Of a stretch of DNA of 64,000 nucleotides, positions 50,517 through 58,075 are shown piece by piece. Made by a program: the position numbers and the translations under genes. Origin of the DNA: Streptomyces drozdowiczii (GTDB taxonomy: Bacteria; Actinomycetota; Actinomycetes; Streptomycetales; Streptomycetaceae); assembly GCF_026167665.1 (NCBI RefSeq), contig NZ_CP098740.1:124001-188000 (forward strand), given 5' to 3'. Within the stretch, counting starts at the first letter, position 1. Every line of letters begins with the position of its first letter. The notes beneath the pieces are model-generated. The model made no database searches, was not told where the DNA came from, and saw nothing but the letters and a program-made list of their open reading frames with translations.

Positions 50517-52189
50517 GCGGTGTACCTGCCCCGGGTGTGCCCGTCCACCGCACTGAGATGGGTGGTCCTGGGGGCGGTAATCGCGACGACGGCCATGTCG
50601 TCGTGGCCGCCGCCCCGCACCCACTGGGCGGCGAGCATCTGGATGCGCTCGACCACGGCCTCGCCGGGCATGTCCGCGCACTCCGAGAGCGCCCGCTTGA
50701 GTCTCGCCTCGCCGAACATCTCGTCGCCGAGCGGGCCGCCCCGGGCCTCGGTGAATCCGTCGGTGTAGAGCAGGCACGTCTCGCCGGGCCGCAGGACGGT
50801 TTCGGCGGTACGGGACTCGATGTCGGGCAGCGCCCCGACCAGGGTGCCGTGGGTCCGGATCTCCTCGACCCGGCCGTCGGCCCGCACCACCAGCGGTACG
50901 GGATGTCCGGCGGCCGTGAGCCGCAGGCGCACCTGGTGGTCCGTGCGCCGGACCGAGGCCAGGACCATGGTCGCGAAGCGGGTGTGGTGGGAGTTGAGGA
51001 GCGCGTCGTTGAGGAGCCGCAGCACCTTCTGGTGGTCGTCCGCCATGGGGATGAGCGCCTGGAGGGTGTTGCGGATCTTGCCGGTGAGCACGGCCGCGTC
51101 CAGTCCCTTGCCGCACACGTCGCCCAGGACCACCAGCGCGGAGCCGTCCTCTTCGGCGCCGGCCGGGTGGACGTCGTAGAAGTCTCCCCCGACGCGCTCC
51201 CGGGCGGCGGCGGGCCGGTAGCCGCCGGCGAATTCGACGCCGTGGACGCGGTGCAGCCGGGGCGGCAGCAGGTCCTGCATCAGGGTGCGGGTGATGGCGC
51301 TCTGCTCGGCGTAGAGGTGGGCGGCCGACAGGGCGGCCCCGGCGCGCGCGGCGAACAGCCGGGCGACGGTCTGCTCGTCCTCGGTGAACTGGCCGCCGCT
51401 CCGCAGCAGGACCAGGGCGCCCGCCGGGACTCCCTGGCCGGGCAGGGGTGCGACGACGACCGAGGTGATCGTGCCGGTGTACCCCTCGGGGATCACCCAC
51501 GCCGGCAGCGACGCGGGGTCGATCCAGCGCGAGGGAACGGGCGGGAAGCCCTGGAGCGCTTCGTCCAGACCCGGCACCTCGCACGGGTCGGCCGCGACGA
51601 GTCCGCGTACGGGTTCCTGGCCGCCGACCGCGTGGGCCAGCGGCAGGTTGTCCCCCTTCGCGGGGGAGACGACGACCGCCGCCTCCGCGAGGTACTGGGA
51701 GGCGAGCCGGGCCGTCGCGGACACGCACCGGTCGGTGTTCAACGAGGCCAGCAGGACGTTGGACGCCTCCGCGAGGAACGCGGTCCGTTCACGTTCGGTG
51801 GCCAGTGCCTCTTCCGCGAGCCGGCGGTCGGTATCGTCCACCAGCCACCACACCACGTCACCGTTCTCGCCGTGGCCGGGGTGCGCCTCGTAGCTGCGTC
51901 CGCCGATCCACCCCGACGTCGGCGGAGCCGTTTCCCCGCGGGGGTCGGTGGACATGCGGGCCGTCGGATCGCGCAGCTCCCGGTCGGCCCGGGCGAGCCA
52001 GGCCGGGACCGCTTCGGCCATCGTGCTCCCCGGTCGTGCGGCCGGGAGAAGCCGGGAGGCCGCGGGGTTCAGCCCGGTCAGCGCCCCGTTCGCACCGCTC
52101 TCGATCACCGGGTACGGGGCCGTGGACCAGGCGCCGGATGCCGGGCGTTCGTCGGTTTTCGTAACGGGAGTTCCCTGGGGAGGAGCCAT
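50513..52189 (-). CDS. PAS-GAF-SpoIIE (PP2C) serine phosphatase
   Basis: The 558-residue protein uses ATG 52189; the open frame continues 23 codons upstream without support, and the SD is weak. A degenerate PAS region (about 20-130) is followed by a GAF domain (about 135-310) and a SpoIIE/PP2C phosphatase domain (about 330-545). The phosphatase has G-G-D-F-Y-D-V, G-D-V-C-G-K-G and G-G-G-H-D-D-M, the metal-binding Asp set of RsbU-like enzymes. The next two genes overlap it head to tail. Its likely substrate is a phosphorylated STAS protein. Confidence 0.93.
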   Translation of the reverse strand: MAPPQGTPVTKTDERPASGAWSTAPYPVIESGANGALTGLNPAASRLLPAARPGSTMAEAVPAWLARADRELRDPTARMSTDPRGETAPPTSGWIGGRSYEAHPGHGENGDVVWWLVDDTDRRLAEEALATERERTAFLAEASNVLLASLNTDRCVSATARLASQYLAEAAVVVSPAKGDNLPLAHAVGGQEPVRGLVAADPCEVPGLDEALQGFPPVPSRWIDPASLPAWVIPEGYTGTITSVVVAPLPGQGVPAGALVLLRSGGQFTEDEQTVARLFAARAGAALSAAHLYAEQSAITRTLMQDLLPPRLHRVHGVEFAGGYRPAAARERVGGDFYDVHPAGAEEDGSALVVLGDVCGKGLDAAVLTGKIRNTLQALIPMADDHQKVLRLLNDALLNSHHTRFATMVLASVRRTDHQVRLRLTAAGHPVPLVVRADGRVEEIRTHGTLVGALPDIESRTAETVLRPGETCLLYTDGFTEARGGPLGDEMFGEARLKRALSECADMPGEAVVERIQMLAAQWVRGGGHDDMAVVAITAPRTTHLSAVDGHTRGRYTA

Positions 52190-52244
52190 GAAGGGGGACC
52201 CGCCTGCGGCGAGCCGCACCACCTTCCAACTGGACGGACAAGCA

Positions 52245-52258
52245 TTGCCTAGCGGCAA
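52245..52258. promoter_or_regulatory. Palindrome upstream of the PP2C operon
   Basis: TTGCCTAGCGGCAA (5-bp arms, 4-bp centre) lies 56 bp before the phosphatase start. Its size suits a MarR- or TetR-like operator, and a winged-helix gene lies next to it. No clear -10 is seen. Confidence 0.4.
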
Positions 52259-52359
52259 CTATCGCGCAGGGCGGCCCTCGATGGCAATCGACCCACCCCC
52301 CGCGAAGGTGACGCAGAGTTACACCTCTACGGTCCGGACACGACCCTGATACGCGACCT

Positions 52360-52692
52360 TCACGGCGCCTTCACGGGCTCTCTGCCACGGTCCGTCTCGT
52401 CCTGTACGAGGAGGGTGAGCAGCGAGGCCACGGACAGGCCGGCCTCGGCGGGGTGGCGCAGCACCTTGTCCGGTTCGATGCGGTACGTGTTGGCGCGGCC
52501 CTCTCGCGTGTGGGAGAGGTACCCGTCCTGTTCCAGGTCGGCGATGATCCGCTGGACCGCGCGCTCCGTGAGCCGGCAGCGCGCGGCGATGTCACGGATC
52601 CGGACGGTCGGGTCCTCGGCGATGGTCGCCAGTACGCGCGCGTGGTTGGTGATGAACGTCCATCCGGTGTGGGATTCGGGTACTCCAGACAT
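52360..52692 (-). CDS. Winged-helix transcriptional regulator (MarR-like)
   Basis: The 110-residue protein starts at ATG 52692; a TTG at 52728 is the alternative. The winged helix is T-V-R-I-R-D-I-A-A-R-C-R-L-T-E-R-A-V-Q-R followed by D-L-E-Q-D-G-Y-L-S-H-T-R-E-G-R, the usual recognition helix and wing. A TTGAGG-N18-TTAGAT pair ends 5 bp before ATG 52692, compatible with leaderless transcription. It lies between the PP2C operon and a third STAS gene and could regulate either. Confidence 0.82.
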   Translation of the reverse strand: MSGVPESHTGWTFITNHARVLATIAEDPTVRIRDIAARCRLTERAVQRIIADLEQDGYLSHTREGRANTYRIEPDKVLRHPAEAGLSVASLLTLLVQDETDRGREPVKAP

Positions 52693-52786
52693 GCCTCCAT
52701 CTAAGCGCGACCCCTTGCCCGACCTCAACTACATGACATACTTTTCGTGTATCCATTGACATGGTGAGAGTCACAGGAGGCTCGGG

Positions 52787-53179
52787 GTGTCGTACGGCGA
52801 AGCCGTCCCGGTAGCACGCATCAGCGGCGTCGGGGCAAGCAGTGCACCCTCGGCGGGTCCGCCGCAGGCCGTGGTGACGCAGTACGCGCGGCACGGCGTA
52901 TGGGTCGTCGCGGCCCATGGCTCCTGCGACGCGCAGTCGATCGCGCGGCTCGAGGAGGCACTGACGACGGCGGCCTGGACGCAGCCGAAGGTGGTGCTGG
53001 ACGCGTCGGGGATCACCTTCGCGGACTCGTCGCTCCTGAACCTGCTGATCCTCACCCATCGGTCGGTCGCCCTGCGCGTGGCGGGAGCCGGGCCCCATCT
53101 CCAGCGGCTGCTGCGGATCACGGGGCTCGACGCGGTCCTGTACGTACGGGGCACGGTCGAGGAAGCGGCCGCCTGCTGA
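52787..53179 (+). CDS. STAS domain anti-sigma factor antagonist
   Basis: The 130-residue protein starts at GTG 52787 behind AGGAGG. The STAS phospho-loop is L-D-A-S-G-I-T-F-A-D-S-S-L-L-N-L. A 30-residue low-complexity N-terminal extension precedes the domain. It is divergent from the winged-helix gene and is the third STAS gene in the cluster. Confidence 0.9.
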   Translation: MSYGEAVPVARISGVGASSAPSAGPPQAVVTQYARHGVWVVAAHGSCDAQSIARLEEALTTAAWTQPKVVLDASGITFADSSLLNLLILTHRSVALRVAGAGPHLQRLLRITGLDAVLYVRGTVEEAAAC

Positions 53180-53274
53180 CCGGTGAGGTGCCGCGAGGCG
53201 CCTGCTTGACCTGAAGCGCCCTTGAGTTCCTAGCGTGTTCCCGAGTCCACCGCCTGACGACGGGAGCACACCCC

Positions 53275-54108
53275 ATGATCCTTGTGACCGGAGCCACCGG
53301 AAACATCGGAAGCGCCTTACTGAGGGAGCTGTACGCCCATGGGGCGGGCCCTCTGAGGGCGCTGACGCGTGATGTCTCGCGGGCCGCGTTCCCCGCCGGA
53401 GTCGAGGCCGTCGAGGGCGATCTCGCGGTGCCGGAGTCCCTGGAGCCCGCGCTGACCGGGGCACGGTCTCTGTTCCTGCCGTCGCGCGTGGGGCCGGACG
53501 CGGAGATCATCGCGGCGGCGCGGCGGGCGGGCGTGGAGCACGTCGTGCTGGTGTCGTCCATCACCGCCCTGACCCACCCGCACCTCGGCCCCGCCGCCGA
53601 GAACCTGGCGGTGGAGCAGCTGCTCAAGGACAGCGGCATGGCGTGGACCGTCCTGCGGCCGACCCAGTTCGCCTCGAACGCGCTGCTGTGGGCCGCCTCG
53701 ATCCGCGCGGGGGAAACCGTCCGCACGCCGTTCGCGGACACCGGGTTGCCCACGATCCACCCCGCGGACATCGCGTCGGTGGCCCGGGTCGCACTCACCG
53801 AGCCCGGCCACCGCGGGCGCACGTACGCCTTGACCGGTCCGGAGCCGATGCCGGCCCGGCGCCAGGTGGGGGCCGTCGCGGCGGCGATCGGGCGCCCGGT
53901 GCCGTTCACGGAGATCGGCCGGCAGGAGGCCCGCCCGTGGATGGCCGGCGCGGTCGGGGAGAAGGACGCGGACGCGGTGCTCGATGTCATGGGCGGAGAC
54001 GCCAACGAGGAACTGCTGGCCGTACGCGACACCGTCCGGCACGTCACCGGCACCCCGGCCAGGCCGTTCCGGCAGTGGGCCATGGAGCACGCCGACGCCT
54101 TCCGCTGA
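53275..54108 (+). CDS. NmrA-like NAD(P)-binding reductase, with a TTA codon
   Basis: The 277-residue protein starts at ATG 53275. The Rossmann motif is V-T-G-A-T-G-N-I-G-S-A-L-L at residues 4-16. The V-V-L-V-S-S-I-T-A-L strand and the absence of the Y-x-x-x-K pair place it with NmrA/NAD(P)H-binding atypical SDR proteins, which include quinone oxidoreductase-like and redox-sensing members. Leu15 is encoded by TTA (53317-53319), making translation bldA-dependent. Confidence 0.88.
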   Translation: MILVTGATGNIGSALLRELYAHGAGPLRALTRDVSRAAFPAGVEAVEGDLAVPESLEPALTGARSLFLPSRVGPDAEIIAAARRAGVEHVVLVSSITALTHPHLGPAAENLAVEQLLKDSGMAWTVLRPTQFASNALLWAASIRAGETVRTPFADTGLPTIHPADIASVARVALTEPGHRGRTYALTGPEPMPARRQVGAVAAAIGRPVPFTEIGRQEARPWMAGAVGEKDADAVLDVMGGDANEELLAVRDTVRHVTGTPARPFRQWAMEHADAFR

Positions 54109-54128
54109 GGGCGGTGCGTATCCACACC

Positions 54129-54177
54129 TTGCCACTCCTATCGTTTTTCGATAGCTTTCCATCGTTGATCGATGGAA
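54129..54177 (+). promoter_or_regulatory. Promoter with two embedded ATCG-N5-CGAT operators
   Basis: TTGCCA (54129-54134) and TAGCTT (54152-54157) are 17 bp apart. CTATCGTTTTTCGATAG (54138-54154) sits between them and CCATCGTTGATCGATGG (54159-54175) lies just after the -10, centres 21 bp apart. Both share ATCG-N5-CGAT. The XRE protein encoded in this operon is the obvious candidate binder. Confidence 0.72.
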
Positions 54178-54185
54178 GGTGAATC

Positions 54186-54656
54186 ATGGGACGGCTGACC
54201 GTGGGCGCTCTGCGCGCCATGCTCGTAGTGGTGTGCGCCGGCACTCTTTTCGTACAGGTGGGCATGGCGTGGGCACTGATCAGCGGGAACGATCCGGAGG
54301 ACGGCTCGATGCCACTGACGGCGATGCGCGTGCTCACGATCCTGGGGATGGTCTCGGTCCAGGTCGTCGCCGTCTGCGTCTGGCGGCTCGTGGCGATGGC
54401 GCGGCGCGGCACGGTGTTCTCGCACGCCGCCTTCCGTTACGTGGACGGCGTGATCGGCGCGATCACCTCGGCGGCCCTCGTGTGGTTCACGGTCACGGCC
54501 GTGAACGCCCCGGGGCAGCGGGACGACCCGGGGGTCACCGTCATCATGGCCGGGGTGGGCGTGGGCATCCTGGGGGTCGCGCTCATCGTGCTCGTACTGC
54601 GGGCGCTGCTCGCCCAGGCCGCGCGGATGCGGGCCGAGTTGAGCGAGGTGATCTGA
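54186..54656 (+). CDS. DUF2975 family membrane protein
   Basis: The 156-residue protein starts at ATG 54186 after GAAGGTGA and has four membrane segments, with L-V-A-M-A-R-R-G-T-V-F-S in the inner loop between segments two and three, a hallmark of DUF2975. Its stop overlaps the start of a small XRE regulator. DUF2975/XRE pairs recur in Gram-positive genomes, and the membrane protein may sequester or modulate the regulator. The signal sensed is unknown. Confidence 0.88.
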   Translation: MGRLTVGALRAMLVVVCAGTLFVQVGMAWALISGNDPEDGSMPLTAMRVLTILGMVSVQVVAVCVWRLVAMARRGTVFSHAAFRYVDGVIGAITSAALVWFTVTAVNAPGQRDDPGVTVIMAGVGVGILGVALIVLVLRALLAQAARMRAELSEVI

Positions 54657-54877
54657 TGCCGATCACCGTCGACATCGACGTGATGCTGGCGAGGCGGAAA
54701 ATGTCCGTGGGCGAGCTGGCCGAGCGCGTGGGGATCACGCCCGCCAATCTGGCGGTACTCAAGAACGGCCGCGCCAAGGCGGTGCGTTTCACGACGCTCG
54801 CCGCGCTCTGCGAGGTGCTCGACTGCCAGCCCGGCGACCTGCTGCACTGGGATCCGGAGGACGCGGCGAGCGAGTAA
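54656..54877 (+). CDS. Small XRE/YozG-type HTH regulator
   Basis: The 73-residue protein starts at ATG 54656, overlapping the DUF2975 stop (TGATG). It is almost entirely a Cro/C1 helix-turn-helix: M-S-V-G-E-L-A-E-R-V-G-I-T-P-A-N-L-A-V-L-K-N-G-R-A-K, ending with C-Q-P-G-D-L-L, typical of the YozG-type partners of DUF2975. It probably binds the tandem palindromes in front of the operon. A T-tailed hairpin follows. Confidence 0.9.
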   Translation: MPITVDIDVMLARRKMSVGELAERVGITPANLAVLKNGRAKAVRFTTLAALCEVLDCQPGDLLHWDPEDAASE

Positions 54878-54888
54878 CCCCCTTCAAC

Positions 54889-54929
54889 AGGCCCCGGGCC
54901 GTGCGGATTTCCGCCACCCGGGGCCTTTT
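54889..54929 (+). terminator. Rho-independent-like terminator
   Basis: AGGCCCCGGG (54889-54898) pairs with CCCGGGGCCT (54917-54926). The loop contains a further GCGGA/TCCGC stem, and four Ts follow at the 3' edge. It closes the DUF2975/XRE operon. Confidence 0.75.
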
Positions 54930-54955
54930 CGACGCCTGCTCGCGGAAACCCCTTG

Positions 54956-54985
54956 CGCAATGGTCAAGAAACGTTGACCATTGCG
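54956..54985. promoter_or_regulatory. ArsR-type operator overlapping the start of the regulator gene
   Basis: CGCAATGGTCAA (54956-54967) and TTGACCATTGCG (54974-54985) form a perfect 12-bp inverted repeat with a 6-bp centre, ending 3 bp before ATG 54989. TTGCGC-N17-GACCAT could be a promoter giving a leaderless message. This is a strong candidate autoregulatory site. Confidence 0.75.
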
Positions 54986-54988
54986 AGC

Positions 54989-55528
54989 ATGCCAACCGAC
55001 GACGTCCCCGAGACGTTTCATGTCACCACCGACGAGCAGCTGCGCGCGGTCTCCAATCTGACGCGCCACCGGATCATGGCCGTGCTCCGCTTCGAGCCCG
55101 CGACGATCACGCAGATCGCGGAGCGGGTGGGCCTCGCGAAGGGAAGTTCCAGCTACCACGTCCGGCTCCTGGAACGGGCCGGCCTGGTGAAAGTGGTGCG
55201 GACGCGCAAGGTCCGGGGCGTCATGGAGCGGTATTACGCGATGGCCGCCCGGTCGATCGAGCTGCCGGATCCGGGCGACGGAGGGCCGGATGTGCTGATG
55301 CGGCACGCGGTGGCGGACCTGGAGGCGTCCCCGGCGGACGGCGAGCGGCAGGTGCGGATGGCGCATCTGCGGCTCACCGACGAGCAGTTCGCGGAGCTGG
55401 GGGCGCGGTTGCAGGCCCTGGCCGACGAGTACCGGGAGCTGTCCGATCCGTCGCTGCCGGACACCTCGCTCGTGTTCGCGCTGTTCCGTCCCGCGCAGAT
55501 CCGGCAGACCGAGGAGGACACCAAGTGA
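54989..55528 (+). CDS. ArsR-like winged-helix regulator
   Basis: The 179-residue protein starts at ATG 54989. It has an HTH_20/ArsR-type domain: L-T-R-H-R-I-M-A-V-L-R-F-E-P-A-T-I-T-Q-I-A-E-R, then Y-H-V-R-L-L-E-R-A-G-L-V-K-V-V-R-T-R-K-V-R-G. No metal-binding Cys cluster is visible, so it is not a classical arsenic sensor. It overlaps the MFS gene by 4 bp and likely represses the pair through the upstream palindrome. Confidence 0.9.
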   Translation: MPTDDVPETFHVTTDEQLRAVSNLTRHRIMAVLRFEPATITQIAERVGLAKGSSSYHVRLLERAGLVKVVRTRKVRGVMERYYAMAARSIELPDPGDGGPDVLMRHAVADLEASPADGERQVRMAHLRLTDEQFAELGARLQALADEYRELSDPSLPDTSLVFALFRPAQIRQTEEDTK

Positions 55529-56796
55529 CGATCAGTGCAAAGAAGTTGCCGGCCGGATTCGGACGGCTGTGGTCCGCTCAGACGATCTCCTCGCTCGGTG
55601 ACGGGATCACGCACGCCGCGCTGCCGCTGATCGCGTTCACCCTGACGCGGGACCCGCTCGCCCTGGCCGTCGTCACGGCGGCCGGGACGCTCCCGTGGCT
55701 GCTCTTCGGGATCCTCGGCGGTGCGTTGGTGGACCGCTGGGACCGCCGGCGCACGATGTGGGTGGCGGACACGGCACGGGCGGTGCTGCTCGCGATACCC
55801 GCGGTGGCGGCCGGACTCGATGTGCTGAGCATTCCGCTGCTGGCGGCCGTCGCGTTCCTGCTCGGCCTCGGCGGGCTCTTCTTCGACACCGCCGCCACGG
55901 CCTACCTGCCGGACCTGCTCAGCCGCGACCCCGCGCAGCTGGAGCGCGCCAACTCCCGCTTGCGTGGGGCGCAGACAGCGATGTCCGGGTTCGCCGGGCC
56001 GCCTGCGGGCAGCGCGCTGCTGGCGCTCGGGCGGGCGGTTCCGCTGGTCGCCGACGCCGTGTCCTTCGCGGTCTCCGCCCTGCTCGTGCGTACGCTGCCC
56101 GCCATGCCCCGGCCCGTGCCGGAGGCCCGCGAGTCGCTGCTCGGGCAGGCCCGGGCCGGCGCGTCCTACGTTTTCCGCAACCCCTTGCTGCTGGGGCTCG
56201 CGCTGCGCCCCGCGGTCGGGAACATCGCCTTCCTCGCCGTGGAGACGGTCCTCGTCATCTTCGCCCACGACCGCCTAGGCATCGGCACGTACGGCTTCGG
56301 TCTGCTGCTCACGGCGGAGGCCACCGGCGGCCTGCTCGGCGCGGCCATCGCCTCGCAACTGGGCCGGCGACTCGGCACCGGCACCGCCCTGACCTGCACG
56401 GCCGCCGTCGAGGGCCTGGCGATCCTGGGCCTGGCCTCCGCCTCGAACCCGTACGTGGCCGGGCTGGCGCTCGCCGTCTGCGGGGCGGCCATGGGCGCCA
56501 CGATGGTGCTCGGGCCCTCGCTCCGGCAGGCGATCGTCCCGGGCCACCTCATGGGCCGGGTCGCGTCGACCTCCCGGATGCTCGCGATGTGCGCGGCGCC
56601 CCTCGGCGCGTTCATCGGCGGCTGGCTGGCGACCGCTTACGACATCCGCACCCCGCTCTACACCGCCGCCGCGCTGCTCCTGACGATGACGGCGGTCACC
56701 GCCTCCATGACGAACAACCGCCGCGTCGAAGCGGCGCTGCATGCCGCCGCCCCGGCCGAGGAGGCCACCCGGGACGGTGCGCCCAACCCGGTGTGA
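55525..56796 (+). CDS. MFS exporter (MFS_3/EntS-like)
   Basis: The 423-residue protein starts at GTG 55525 within the regulator's stop (GTGA). It has twelve membrane segments, with motif A G-G-A-L-V-D-R-W-D-R-R-R and the short N-terminus typical of the EntS/MFS_3 group. Such proteins export siderophores, macrolides or other small molecules. Control is probably by the coupled ArsR-like protein. Confidence 0.9.
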   Translation: MTISAKKLPAGFGRLWSAQTISSLGDGITHAALPLIAFTLTRDPLALAVVTAAGTLPWLLFGILGGALVDRWDRRRTMWVADTARAVLLAIPAVAAGLDVLSIPLLAAVAFLLGLGGLFFDTAATAYLPDLLSRDPAQLERANSRLRGAQTAMSGFAGPPAGSALLALGRAVPLVADAVSFAVSALLVRTLPAMPRPVPEARESLLGQARAGASYVFRNPLLLGLALRPAVGNIAFLAVETVLVIFAHDRLGIGTYGFGLLLTAEATGGLLGAAIASQLGRRLGTGTALTCTAAVEGLAILGLASASNPYVAGLALAVCGAAMGATMVLGPSLRQAIVPGHLMGRVASTSRMLAMCAAPLGAFIGGWLATAYDIRTPLYTAAALLLTMTAVTASMTNNRRVEAALHAAAPAEEATRDGAPNPV

Positions 56797-56812
56797 GTGC
56801 TCTCCCCCACTC

Positions 56813-56851
56813 CGGCGCGCCCGCTCCCCGGTCCGAGGAGCGGGCGCGCCG
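56813..56851. terminator. Bidirectional terminator
   Basis: Perfect 15-bp arms at 56813-56827 and 56837-56851 with a 9-nt loop lie between the convergent MFS and DUF4287 genes. Confidence 0.8.
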
Positions 56852-56854
56852 CGT

Positions 56855-57064
56855 TCACCTGCCCTGCTCGGCCAGCGTGTGGGCGACCAGGGCGTTGGCG
56901 TGGCCGTGGCCCAGGCCGTGTTCGGCCTTGAGCCAGGCGACGAGTTCCATGTGCTTGGTCAGATCGGACGCGCGGATCAGGTTCTTCCACTCGTCGATGG
57001 GGCGGCCGTACTTCTTCTCGATGGAGGGGAAGTAGCTGGCGGGTCCCTTTGCCTGTGCGGTCAT
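56855..57064 (-). CDS. DUF4287 domain small protein
   Basis: The 69-residue protein starts at ATG 57064. The segment Y-F-P-S-I-E-K-K-Y-G-R-P-I-D-E-W, followed by H-M-E-L-V-A-W-L-K-A-E-H-G-L-G-H-G-H-A-N-A-L-V, is the DUF4287 pattern. The role is unknown. It is 46 bp behind the hydrolase gene and probably cotranscribed. Confidence 0.88.
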   Translation of the reverse strand: MTAQAKGPASYFPSIEKKYGRPIDEWKNLIRASDLTKHMELVAWLKAEHGLGHGHANALVAHTLAEQGR

Positions 57065-57110
57065 GCGGTGGCTCCTTCCGGTGAGGGTGAAGGGTGGTCG
57101 TGCGTGCTGG

Positions 57111-57929
57111 TCAGCGCGCCTGTTCGCCACCGAAGAAGTCGGCGAGGGCCGGTGCCAGGGTCTGCGCCGCGATGTTGTGCTCCTCCCCCGGGAAGACCCG
57201 GAGGGTGAAGTTGTCGCCCGTCGCCGCGAGTTCGCGGGCACCGGTCAGCATGTGCGGATCGCCCAGGTCCCCGCTGCCGACGAGCACCGGCACGGTCACC
57301 GAAGCCCAGCGCTCGACCGGCAGCGGGCGGCCGGACATGGTGTCGCCCATGATCCGGCCGTCGTACGAAAGGGTGTGGGCGACAGCTTCCATGTCCGCCC
57401 AGAACGGGGCCTGCCGCATGCCCGCGACAACCTCGCCGGGGACGCCGACCGCCGCCGTCATGAAGTACGCGACGGCGTCCCCGTAAGCCTGGCGGCCGGT
57501 CAGCTCGGTCAGGTGCGCCACGTAATCGGCGGGCAGCGGCGACCGGCTGCCGTCCGTGATGAACGGCGGCTCGTACAGCGCGAGACGCGGTACGGCACTC
57601 CCCCGGGCCGTCGCCTCCAGGGCGAGTACGGCACCCGAGGACATGCCGAAGAGCATCGCCGAACCTCCGCCCGGCCCCTCGATGAGCGCGTCGATGTCCT
57701 CGATCTCGCGCCGCACCTCGTACGCGGGGGCGTCCCCGCTGTCGCCCCGGCCCCGGCGGTCGTACGTGATCACCGTGAAGCGCTCGGCCAGCAGTGCGGC
57801 GAGTTCGGCGGAGGCGCCCCGGGTCATCAAGGCGCCGCCGACGAGCACCACGGCCGGGCCGGTGCCCTGCTTCTCGAAGGCGATGGCCGTGCCGTCGGCG
57901 GAGACGACCTTGTCCACAGTCCTGCTCAT
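57111..57929 (-). CDS. Alpha/beta hydrolase
   Basis: The reading has 272 residues from ATG 57929; an upstream start at 57944 adds five residues. The fold has V-L-V-G-G-A-L in the oxyanion region, Y-D-R-R-G-R-G-D-S-G, the nucleophile elbow G-M-S-S-G-A and the catalytic His in G-E-E-H-N-I near residue 251. It is divergent from a tetR gene whose palindrome lies between them, so it is likely its regulated target. Substrate unknown. Confidence 0.88.
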   Translation of the reverse strand: MSRTVDKVVSADGTAIAFEKQGTGPAVVLVGGALMTRGASAELAALLAERFTVITYDRRGRGDSGDAPAYEVRREIEDIDALIEGPGGGSAMLFGMSSGAVLALEATARGSAVPRLALYEPPFITDGSRSPLPADYVAHLTELTGRQAYGDAVAYFMTAAVGVPGEVVAGMRQAPFWADMEAVAHTLSYDGRIMGDTMSGRPLPVERWASVTVPVLVGSGDLGDPHMLTGARELAATGDNFTLRVFPGEEHNIAAQTLAPALADFFGGEQAR

Positions 57930-58004
57930 GCGAAATACCCCCATAGCTGCATGGTTGACACGATTTCCAGGCGGCGGCGAGCCGCGTTCTGGAACTGGAC
58001 GGTA

Positions 58005-58039
58005 CAGTACTCACACGAGTACTGATCAGTCCAGTACTC
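58005..58039. promoter_or_regulatory. TetR operator with an extra half-site
   Basis: CAGTACTC-ACAC-GAGTACTG at 58005-58024 is a perfect 8-bp inverted repeat. A further CAGTACTC half-site follows at 58032-58039. It lies between the divergent hydrolase and tetR genes. Confidence 0.75.
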
Positions 58040-58075
58040 TTCGGCTAGGCAGACGCGGACAGGGAGAGGGAGCCG

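Noticed and set aside
50495..52252. 585-codon plus-strand frame opposite the PP2C gene
   Set aside because: Antisense shadow; the SpoIIE motifs are all on the minus strand.
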